DNA of 5,047 nt, from contig JAEXMB010000036.1 of assembly GCA_023444705.1 (NCBI GenBank), forward strand, positions 1 to 5,047, given 5' to 3'. This stretch comes from Pseudomonadota bacterium. Its GTDB lineage: Bacteria > Pseudomonadota > Alphaproteobacteria > Micavibrionales > UBA2020. The stretch's first letter is position 1; every line of letters begins with the position of its first letter. The notes beneath the pieces were generated by a model. The model saw nothing but the letters and a program-made list of their open reading frames with translations. It was not told where the DNA came from and made no database searches. This document shows positions 1 through 5,044 of this stretch, piece after piece. Made by a program: the position numbers and the translations under genes.

Positions 1-1
1 C

Positions 2-604
2 GAACGCGACGACCGCGCCGTCGCGGCCCTGCAACCTTTGGTGCTGGCCGCCAACGGCAAGCTGAAACTCATCCCCGATGATGCGCTCAAGGCCGACTAT
101 CTTGCGCTCGCACCCGCACCACGTGCCATCGTGGCCAACCTGCCCTATAACATCGCAACGCCGCTGTTGATGGGATGGCTTGAAAACATCACGCAGTTTC
201 ACAGCCTGACATTGATGTTTCAAAAAGAAGTCGCCGACCGTCTGGTGGCGCCCCCCTCCACCTCGTCCTATGGCCGCCTGAGCGTCATCACGCAATGGGT
301 GGCGACAGCGGAAAAATGCCTTGATCTGCCGCCTTCCGCCTTTACCCCGCCGCCCAAGGTGAATTCCAGCGTCGTGCACCTGCGCCCGCGCCCGCGCACC
401 GACGAGGTCGCCTTCAAAACGATGGAACGCATCACCGCCGCCGCTTTCGGCCAGCGCCGCAAGATGCTGCGCCAGAGCCTGAAGTCACTGGGCGTCCCCG
501 CCGAACCCCTGCTGGAGCAGGCAGGCATCGCAGGCACCGCGCGCGCGGAGGAAATCGACGTGGCGGGGTTTGTCAGGCTGGCGCAGGCGCTTAACGCAGC
601 ATAG
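2..604 (+). CDS. rsmA: 16S rRNA (adenine(1518)-N(6)/adenine(1519)-N(6))-dimethyltransferase, 5'-truncated
   Basis: RsmA (KsgA) uses S-adenosylmethionine to dimethylate two adjacent adenines in the 3'-terminal hairpin of 16S rRNA, a late small-subunit maturation step in the cytoplasm. The frame is open from base 2 and ends in TAG at 602-604, giving 200 visible residues. The usual length is about 270-280, so roughly 75-80 N-terminal residues, including the SAM-binding glycine loop, lie off the left edge. The first visible Glu probably belongs to the acidic SAM-ribose site. Seen directly: the catalytic motif NLPYNIATPLL (about residues 46-56), then MFQKEVADRL and YGRLSV, and a PPPKVNSSV segment, all typical of the family. 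The C-terminal helical domain (FGQRRKMLRQSLK onward) is intact. TTG at 38 is not the real start, because homology continues upstream of it. The gene may be cotranscribed with the small gene 14 nt downstream. The assignment is secure. Confidence 0.96.
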   Translation, partial: ERDDRAVAALQPLVLAANGKLKLIPDDALKADYLALAPAPRAIVANLPYNIATPLLMGWLENITQFHSLTLMFQKEVADRLVAPPSTSSYGRLSVITQWVATAEKCLDLPPSAFTPPPKVNSSVVHLRPRPRTDEVAFKTMERITAAAFGQRRKMLRQSLKSLGVPAEPLLEQAGIAGTARAEEIDVAGFVRLAQALNAA

Positions 605-618
605 GGATCACGGTTTAC

Positions 619-831
619 ATGGCACATATTCTTGGCAAAACCCGCCGCAATAGAATAGCAAGCGGCGCACCGCATCTCAGCCTGAGCAGCGAGGCAGGAG
701 CGTTCGTCCAAATTTCACTCATGGGGACTGACCAGCAAGAGACGCTCGTCATCTTTGATCTGGATGAAGCAGAAGCGTTGCAGGGCCAACTGGCTGAACT
801 CGTTATCGCGCAAAAAGAAAACGCAGGCTGA
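619..831 (+). CDS. Small hypothetical protein (70 aa)
   Basis: I do not recognise this protein. It starts with ATG 14 nt after the rsmA stop, with a modest AGGGA (603-607) 11 nt upstream, and ends in TGA 2 nt before the gmk stop on the opposite strand. The N-terminus is basic (KTRRNR). The middle reads as beta strands (around AFVQISLMG and ETLVIFDLDE), followed by an acidic amphipathic helix (EAEALQGQLAELVIA). There is no signal peptide, membrane segment or cysteine. This strand-strand-helix layout recurs in many small unnamed bacterial proteins, but I cannot name a family. Codons are visibly less GC-rich at third positions than in rsmA or gmk (for example ATA, AGA, ATT, CTT, TTT). That could mean recent acquisition, weak expression or a marginal gene. 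Placement directly behind rsmA suggests cotranscription. An overlapping antisense frame (268-711, -) looks like a shadow of rsmA. Confidence 0.6.
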   Translation: MAHILGKTRRNRIASGAPHLSLSSEAGAFVQISLMGTDQQETLVIFDLDEAEALQGQLAELVIAQKENAG

Positions 832-833
832 TC

Positions 834-1511
834 TCAGCTCTTGCCCGGCGTCAGGGTCTCGACGAAAGGCGCCAGCGCGGTCAGGCGGTGGCGGCGGTGG
901 CGTTCTGCCGCGATGATGTCCTGCACATGGCCGACGGTTTCGTTGAGGTCATGGTTGACGATGACATACTGGAATTCGGTGTAATGGTCGATCTCGTCAC
1001 GGGCCTTTGACAGGCGGCGCACGATTTCTTCCTCGCTGTCCTGCGCGCGGGTGCGCAGGCGGTCGGCCAAGGCACTCCAGCTTGGCGGCAGCAGGAAGAT
1101 CGACACCACGTCGTCGGGTGCGCTGCGCGACAGGCTGCGGTTGCCCTGCCAGTCGATATCAAACAGCACGTCGCGGCCGGTCTGCAATGCCTTTTCGACC
1201 GGCGCCTTGGGCGTGCCGTAGAGGTAGTTGTTGTATACCAGCGCGTGTTCAAGCATCTCGCCCTTGGCGATCAGGTCCTCAAACGCCGGCTTGTCCATGA
1301 AATAGTAATGCGTGCCTTCGACCTCGCCCGGGCGCATGGCGCGGGTGGTGGCGGAGACAGAAATGGTGGTAAGCGGATCGCGCGCCATCACGGCACGGCT
1401 GACCGACGTCTTGCCCCCGCCCGGCGGGGAGGCCAGCACAACCATCATGCCACGGCGCTGCAGCGGGTTGGCGGAAGGTGTAGCAACGCTGGGCGGACAA
1501 GCTGGCGGCAT
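834..1511 (-). CDS. gmk: Guanylate kinase
   Basis: GMP kinase transfers phosphate from ATP to GMP or dGMP to give GDP or dGDP, the essential cytoplasmic step in guanine nucleotide supply. Numbering from ATG at 1511 gives 225 aa, close to the usual 205-220. Seen: P-loop SPPGGGKT (28-35); the GMP-binding stretch SVSATTRAMRPGEVEG (51-66) followed by HYYF; Glu88 in GEMLEHA; YGTP (98-101); VLFDIDWQG (115-123); LLPPS; a lid region around RTRAQDSEEE; and YVIVNHDL. The P-loop has Pro and Gly where PSGAGK is common. Start choice: AAAAGG at 1518-1523 lies 6 nt before this ATG. An ATG at 1517 and a TTG at 1526 are in frame but badly spaced from that sequence. An internal ATG pair (residues 22-23) would remove the basic RRG before strand 1. 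The roughly 20-residue Pro/Ala-rich N-terminus is not conserved in the family. The gene converges on the 70-aa gene with a 2-nt gap. Confidence 0.96.
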   Translation of the reverse strand: MPPACPPSVATPSANPLQRRGMMVVLASPPGGGKTSVSRAVMARDPLTTISVSATTRAMRPGEVEGTHYYFMDKPAFEDLIAKGEMLEHALVYNNYLYGTPKAPVEKALQTGRDVLFDIDWQGNRSLSRSAPDDVVSIFLLPPSWSALADRLRTRAQDSEEEIVRRLSKARDEIDHYTEFQYVIVNHDLNETVGHVQDIIAAERHRRHRLTALAPFVETLTPGKS

Positions 1512-1517
1512 TGGCAT

Positions 1518-1523
1518 CCTTTT
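1518..1523 (-). promoter_or_regulatory. Shine-Dalgarno sequence setting the gmk start
   Basis: On the minus strand this reads AAAAGG and ends 6 nt before ATG 1511-1509. That spacing suits this ATG better than the in-frame ATG at 1517, which it abuts directly, or the TTG at 1526, which overlaps it. It is therefore the evidence for a 225-residue product. Confidence 0.6.
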
Positions 1524-1586
1524 CAAGTGACATGGCGGCCCGCAATCGGCTATCTTCGGGTTCGCCCATGTTTTTAAGTGTTACCT

Positions 1587-1615
1587 TGTATACCCCCTAG
1601 ACGGATTCGTCACAA
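1587..1615 (-). promoter_or_regulatory. Candidate sigma70-type promoter for gmk
   Basis: Read on the minus strand, TTGTGA (1615-1610) is followed after exactly 17 nt by TATACA (1592-1587). Each hexamer matches the sigma70 consensus at 4 of 6 positions, and the spacing is ideal. Transcription would begin near 1580, giving a leader of about 70 nt before the gmk ATG. This is the best promoter-like pair in the divergent spacer. I saw no comparable pair facing the dehydrogenase gene. Confidence 0.5.
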
Positions 1616-1637
1616 GCATGCCAGACAGTGCATGCAC
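1616..1637. repeat. Paired GCATGC palindromes upstream of the gmk promoter
   Basis: Two GCATGC palindromes (1616-1621 and 1630-1635) have centres 14 nt apart. The second sits in a perfect 10-bp palindrome, GTGCATGCAC (1628-1637). The first directly abuts the proposed gmk -35 hexamer, so the pair would occupy roughly -36 to -57 for gmk and -31 to -52 relative to the dehydrogenase ATG. The two copies could also pair as a 6-bp stem with an 8-nt loop. They could be an operator for either divergent gene, but no regulator is encoded in the window and short GC-rich palindromes arise by chance. Confidence 0.3.
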
Positions 1638-1667
1638 GGCCCTGACATCTCACCGCTGGTTTAACAT

Positions 1668-2432
1668 ATGAAAAACCCCAATGTCATCCTGATTACCGGC
1701 GCCAGCAGCGGCATCGGCGCGGCACTGGCCGATGCCTATGCCGAGCGCGGCGTGAAACTGCTGCTGATGGGGCGCGATATGCCGCGCCTGATGGACATCG
1801 AAAAGCTGTGCCGTGCCAAGGGTGCCGCCGTCAAGCTTGCGGCAATGGATGTGACCGACAGCGCCGCCATGCGCAACCAGATTTTGCAATGGTTCGATCA
1901 GGAGCCAATCGACCTCGTCATCGCCAACGCGGGCATTTCCGGCGGCGGGCTGATCCGCAACGCCGACCACCAAAGCCGTTTTGAAGACGTCGTCACCGTC
2001 AACGTCAACGGCACGCTCAATACTGTCCTGCCCCTCATCAGCCGCATGCAACAGCGCGGCAAAGGGCAGATCGCGCTGATGTCATCCCTCGCCGGTTTTC
2101 GCGGCCTGCCGACAGCGGCGGCCTATAGCACCAGCAAGGTTGCGGTCGCAGCCCTTGGCCAGGCCCTGCGCCCCGTGCTGGCGCGCGATGGTATTGCGGT
2201 CAACGTCATCCATCCCGGCTTTATCGCCACACCGCTGACGGCGGTGAATGGCTTTTTCATGCCGTTTTTGATGCAACCCGCGCGCGCGGCGCAAAAAATC
2301 CGCGCAGGACTTGAAGACAACAAGGCCCGTATCTGCTTTCCGTGGCCGATGGCGTTTATGGCGCGTCTGATTGCATGGCTGCCCAATGCCTGGGTTGATG
2401 GCCTGCTGTCGCGCGCACCGCGCAAGGACTGA
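1668..2432 (+). CDS. SDR family NAD(P)-dependent oxidoreductase
   Basis: This is a classical short-chain dehydrogenase/reductase with a Rossmann fold, 254 aa, a normal family length, probably cytoplasmic. Seen: dinucleotide-binding TGASSGIG (10-17); GRD after the second strand, where Arg36 favours NADP(H); DVTD (61-64), which contacts adenine; ANAG (86-89); Asn112 in VNVNG; and a full active site of Ser140, Tyr153 and Lys157 (YSTSK), then HPGFIATP (182-189). The substrate cannot be read from sequence. The C-terminus (about 222-247) is unusually aromatic and hydrophobic, with three Trp and several Phe, which could form a greasy substrate lid or a membrane-contacting helix. That suggests, without proving, a lipid-like substrate. 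No Shine-Dalgarno sequence precedes ATG 1668, yet the Rossmann strand starts almost immediately, so the start is credible. The exported hydrolase begins 4 nt downstream, implying cotranscription. The SDR call is firm; the role is unknown. Confidence 0.93.
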   Translation: MKNPNVILITGASSGIGAALADAYAERGVKLLLMGRDMPRLMDIEKLCRAKGAAVKLAAMDVTDSAAMRNQILQWFDQEPIDLVIANAGISGGGLIRNADHQSRFEDVVTVNVNGTLNTVLPLISRMQQRGKGQIALMSSLAGFRGLPTAAAYSTSKVAVAALGQALRPVLARDGIAVNVIHPGFIATPLTAVNGFFMPFLMQPARAAQKIRAGLEDNKARICFPWPMAFMARLIAWLPNAWVDGLLSRAPRKD

Positions 2433-2436
2433 CCCC

Positions 2437-3348
2437 ATGACAAAAACGGCTTTATCATTTTGCGCATGTGCTTTTTTACTGCTCTGCGCACTGCCTGCCC
2501 ATGCCGAACGCACGGCGCATCCCCTGCGCGACGCACTGGCGCACAAGCTGGCCGCCAAGCGCACAACCGCAGATACTCCGACCCCTGCGCCACAGTACCG
2601 CGATGTTGCCTATGGCACGGATGCCGCACAAAAATTCGATATCTACCTGCCAGAGCAACCTGTGAGCGGCGCACCCGTCATCTTCATGGTGCATGGCGGC
2701 GGCTGGCGCAACGGCGACAAGACGAACAGCAACGCCGTCGCCAACAAGGCCGCATATTTTACCGCGCGCGGGTGGATTTTCATTTCCACCAATTACCGCC
2801 TGCTGCCCGCCGCCAATCCGCTTGAGCAAGCGCAGGATGTGGGCCGTGCCGTGGCCTATGCCCAGCAGCATGCCGCCCAATGGGGTGGTGATCAAAACCG
2901 CTTCGTGCTGATGGGGCATTCGGCTGGCGCGCATCTGGTGGCCTTGGTAAGCGCGCGCCCCGATCTGCTGACCACGCAAGGCGGCACCGCATGGCTGGCC
3001 ACCGTCGCGCTCGACAGCGCGGGCTACGACATTGAAAAAGTCATGCAGGCGCGGCATTTCAAACTGTATGACGAGGCTTTTGGCACCGATACCGCGCTGT
3101 GGCACGCTGCATCGCCCGCCGCACAGCTTGCCGCAAAAATGCCGCCGTTTCTGGCCGTATGTTCGACGCAGCGCACCAGCGCCTGCGAACAGGCCCGTAT
3201 TTTGCGCGACCGCGCGCAGGCGTTTGGCGGTGCGTTTGACATCCTGCCGGTCGACATGAAACATGGCGAGATCAACGCGCAACTCGGCGTTGATAACGAC
3301 TATACCGCAAGCGTCTTGGATTTCCTGAAGCGCAACGCGGGCTTATAG
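2437..3348 (+). CDS. Exported alpha/beta hydrolase (esterase-like)
   Basis: A secreted or periplasmic alpha/beta-hydrolase, 303 aa from ATG 2437. AAGGA (2424-2428) lies 8 nt upstream. A frame opening at 2371 runs inside the dehydrogenase gene and is not the start. Residues 1-23 form a signal peptide: basic Lys3, a hydrophobic core, and a signal peptidase I site Ala-His-Ala at 21-23. The catalytic domain shows HGGGW (86-90, oxyanion hole), NYRL (119-122), the nucleophile elbow GHSAG (160-164, Ser162) and a C-terminal HGEIN with His276 as the likely catalytic base. This resembles the BD-FAE/carboxylesterase-like group acting on esters. The acid usually found in the strand-7 loop is not evident; that loop is CSTQRTSAC, with Cys242 and Cys250 able to form a disulfide after export. 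The substrate is unknown. The last 6 nt overlap the convergent lipoprotein gene. Coupling to the dehydrogenase suggests a shared pathway. Confidence 0.9.
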   Translation: MTKTALSFCACAFLLLCALPAHAERTAHPLRDALAHKLAAKRTTADTPTPAPQYRDVAYGTDAAQKFDIYLPEQPVSGAPVIFMVHGGGWRNGDKTNSNAVANKAAYFTARGWIFISTNYRLLPAANPLEQAQDVGRAVAYAQQHAAQWGGDQNRFVLMGHSAGAHLVALVSARPDLLTTQGGTAWLATVALDSAGYDIEKVMQARHFKLYDEAFGTDTALWHAASPAAQLAAKMPPFLAVCSTQRTSACEQARILRDRAQAFGGAFDILPVDMKHGEINAQLGVDNDYTASVLDFLKRNAGL

Positions 3349-3352
3349 CCCG
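3338..3352. terminator. Short hairpin across two convergent stop codons
   Basis: CGGGCT (3338-3343), loop TAT, AGCCCG (3347-3352) is a perfect 6-bp inverted repeat spanning the hydrolase TAG and the lipoprotein TAA. It could act as a small bidirectional terminator. There is no T-run on either side, so it is not a standard intrinsic terminator, and part of the symmetry follows from two opposing stop codons. Weak call. Confidence 0.2.
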
Positions 3353-3561
3353 TCCGTATCAGCAGGCGGCGCAAGTACCAGCATATCTTCGGCCTCGACA
3401 GGCTCGACCGGCACGGCGATCACATCGGGGCCGATCTTTTCGGCCGGTGCCGCCCTTTCAATCACCGGCGGTTCCTTTTTGTGAAACGGATTGTAATCCT
3501 GCCAGTGCAGGCAGCCGCAGAGCGGCACAACCAAAAGCATGCATGCAATATGTTTCTTCAT
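3343..3561 (-). CDS. Small putative lipoprotein (72 aa)
   Basis: A short predicted lipoprotein. The N-terminus MKKHIACMLLVVPLCGC has two Lys, a hydrophobic stretch and a lipobox Leu14-Cys15-Gly16-Cys17, so Cys17 would be acylated and become residue 1. The next residue is Leu rather than Asp, which points to Lol-dependent transfer to the outer membrane. The mature chain is about 56 aa: an aromatic patch (HWQDYNPF), a basic spot, then a Pro/Glu/Ala/Val-rich, probably unstructured acidic tail. No named domain is recognised. The start is well supported. ATG 3561 overlaps the TGA of the upstream glycosyltransferase-like gene as ATGA, and AAGG (3572-3575) lies 10 nt before it, so translation is probably coupled. 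Its 3' end overlaps the convergent hydrolase gene by 6 nt. The context suggests an envelope glycan role, but it might be an unrelated short lipoprotein riding in the operon. Confidence 0.8.
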   Translation of the reverse strand: MKKHIACMLLVVPLCGCLHWQDYNPFHKKEPPVIERAAPAEKIGPDVIAVPVEPVEAEDMLVLAPPADTDGL

Positions 3562-4313
3562 GGTATCGCCGCCTTGATGATGTCACCGACCGCAAGATAG
3601 GACAGATCGTCGCTTTGCAACCAGACGGTATTGGCGGCGGGCAGCTGCCCGACCGCTTCGTCTTCGCCTTGTGTTAAAATCAGCGTGCGCGCCCCCGACA
3701 AGGCGGCCAGCGCCGTCATCGCGTCGCGCCCGCCGATCACCGCCGCCGCACCCGCCGCCAGCACAGGAATATCGGACAGATCCACGCGCCCGACCAGATC
3801 ACGCACATCGGGCGCAGCCTTGAGCAGGCGATCGAGTGCTGGCGTATCGCGCAGACCGACCAGTGCGCTATGAATGCCCATGACCTCGAGCTTGCGCAGC
3901 AATGCCGCCGCGCGCAAGACGGGCAGATGTTCTGGCAGGGCCAGCAATACATAAGGCGCGGGTGGCGCGATAAAGGATACGTCGCGGGCGATTTTATCCC
4001 ATGCAGGCGGCGCAGATTCGCGCAGTTGCGCTGCGTGGATCACGCGGTCAAACGCGCCGCGCAGGCGGCTCCACCACCCCCAGGCCAGCACCGACATGAC
4101 GCTGCGGTCATCCAGCACGCGCACCGTATCGGCCACGCGCAGGCGCAACAGCAGGTCGCGCGCGCTTGATGGCGCGATCATGGTGATCTTCGCATCGGGG
4201 TATTGCGCGCGCAGGCTTGCCAGGCGCGGCAGGGCCAGCACGATGTCGCGCAGGCCGTATAATCCGGTAATCAATACATTTTGTGCGCGGGACTGGGCCA
4301 GGGCACCGCGCAT
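3558..4313 (-). CDS. Divergent glycosyltransferase family 9-like protein
   Basis: A GT9 (heptosyltransferase-fold, GT-B) relative. Canonical members transfer heptose or similar sugars to lipid A-core at the inner membrane. From ATG 4313 the product is 251 aa, clearly shorter than the usual 310-340. N-terminal half: strand NVLITGLYGLRDIVLALP (12-29) matches the family opening, keeping the conserved acid as Asp23, followed by RAQYPDAKITMIAP. C-terminal half: PYVLLALP, a DVRDLVGRVDLSDIPVLA stretch, and AAVIGG (190-195), all in family order. Two donor-site signatures are missing. The Asn-Asp-Thr-Gly-Pro-Met-His loop is replaced by Gly195-Arg-Asp-Ala-Met-Thr-Ala201. The Ser/Lys-Arg-Trp segment after PYVLL is absent. 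It may be catalytically altered or inactive. Alternative starts are GTG 4322 (overlapping the GT4 stop) and GTG 4316 (10 nt after AAGG). It lies in an operon between the GT4 gene and the lipoprotein gene. Confidence 0.75.
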   Translation of the reverse strand: MRGALAQSRAQNVLITGLYGLRDIVLALPRLASLRAQYPDAKITMIAPSSARDLLLRLRVADTVRVLDDRSVMSVLAWGWWSRLRGAFDRVIHAAQLRESAPPAWDKIARDVSFIAPPAPYVLLALPEHLPVLRAAALLRKLEVMGIHSALVGLRDTPALDRLLKAAPDVRDLVGRVDLSDIPVLAAGAAAVIGGRDAMTALAALSGARTLILTQGEDEAVGQLPAANTVWLQSDDLSYLAVGDIIKAAIP

Positions 4314-4318
4314 CACTA

Positions 4319-5044
4319 TCACGCCGCCTTGGTTTTTTTGGCGGGCTTTTGCGCAGCGGCCTGTGCTGCCTGCATCTGTGTGCGTTTTTCGGCCAGTGCA
4401 TCGGCATAAACGGCAAAGGTCAACGCGCACATGCGGGCATTGGTGAAATGGGCGGCCACATGGCTCATGGCGCGGGTGGCAAGGGCAGCGCGGTCCTCGC
4501 CGCTCAAACTGAGCGCCCTGTCAAGTGCCTCGGCCAAGGCACCCGCATCGTCGGGCGGCACCAGCCAGCCGGTTTCGCCATCCACCAGCGTTTCGGGCAG
4601 GCCGCCGTTGCGCGCCGCGATGACGGGACGGCCCATTGCCTGCGCCTCGACCGACGTGCGGCCAAAACCTTCGGCCACCAGCGACGGGCAGGCCACGACG
4701 GTCGCCAGCATATAGGCGGCGGGCAGGTCGGGGCAGTCCGTCACAATACGCGTCTGCCCTTCAAGGCCAAGGCGCGCGATTTCTTTTTCAAGCTCGCGGC
4801 GGTAGTTCTGCTGGCCCGCGTCGCTGCCCACGAACAGGCACAGCGCATCGCGGTTCTTGATGCGCGCCAGCGCGTGCAACAGCACGATGTGGCCCTTGCC
4901 GCGCGTGAGGCGCCCCGGCAACATGATGACGGCGGCACCGTCGGGCACGCGCATGTGGCGGGCGATGGCGATCAGGCGCTCGGCCGAGACAGCCGTAGGG
5001 TGATAGCCTTCCAGCGACAGGCCGCCGTAGATGACGCTGATCTT
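4319..5044 (-). CDS. Glycosyltransferase family 4, C-terminal part (cut or broken at right edge)
   Basis: The C-terminal Rossmann domain of a GT-B, GT4-type sugar transferase that uses a nucleotide-sugar donor, normally at the cytoplasmic face of the inner membrane in LPS, capsule or related glycan synthesis. The frame is open from 5044, about 241 visible residues of an expected 370-400. Numbering from an internal ATG at 4954: LPGRLTRGKG (12-21), with Arg15 and Lys20 for donor phosphates; LFVGSD; PDLPAAYMLA; EGFGRTSVE (95-103), the EX7E motif; GRPVIA; GGLPETLVDGETGWLVPP. Homology continues upstream of that ATG (KISVIYGGLSLEGYHP), and the ATG lacks a Shine-Dalgarno sequence, so it is not the true start. 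The codon at 5047-5045 is an in-frame TAG. It means disruption, a frameshift or an edge error, since TAG ends two other genes here. The tail is Lys/Ala/Gln-rich. The stop is within 10 nt of the GT9-like start. Confidence 0.87.
   Translation of the reverse strand, partial: KISVIYGGLSLEGYHPTAVSAERLIAIARHMRVPDGAAVIMLPGRLTRGKGHIVLLHALARIKNRDALCLFVGSDAGQQNYRRELEKEIARLGLEGQTRIVTDCPDLPAAYMLATVVACPSLVAEGFGRTSVEAQAMGRPVIAARNGGLPETLVDGETGWLVPPDDAGALAEALDRALSLSGEDRAALATRAMSHVAAHFTNARMCALTFAVYADALAEKRTQMQAAQAAAQKPAKKTKAA

Noticed and set aside
268..711. 147-codon minus-strand frame opposite rsmA and the 70-aa gene
   Set aside because: Rich in Arg, Ser and Cys, with no recognisable motif; it is the typical antisense shadow of a GC-rich coding region.
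827..838. Palindrome GCTGA-TC-TCAGC between the 70-aa gene and gmk as a terminator
   Set aside because: The symmetry largely follows from two opposing TGA stop codons, the stem is only 4-5 bp, and there is no T-run.
1279..1569. 96-codon minus-strand frame starting upstream of gmk, possibly a leader peptide
   Set aside because: It overlaps gmk in another frame, has no Shine-Dalgarno sequence, and its residues look like a shadow translation of the gmk codons.
2371..2436. Upstream in-frame start for the hydrolase
   Set aside because: The extra 22 residues lie inside the dehydrogenase gene and would bury the signal peptide; ATG 2437 has a well-placed AAGGA.
2476..3282. 268-codon minus-strand frame opposite the hydrolase gene
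   Set aside because: Long, but it is the mirror of a gene with clear catalytic motifs; its His/Arg/Gly-rich content shows no domain.
3535..3547. GCATGCATGC near the lipoprotein start as a further copy of the gmk-side palindrome
   Set aside because: It lies within signal-peptide codons of the lipoprotein and lacks the paired spacing, so it is probably coincidence.
4314..4430. N-terminal extension of the GT9-like protein to 290 aa
   Set aside because: The extra residues are a frame shadow of the GT4 C-terminus (Cys/Arg-rich) and precede the family's normal first strand.
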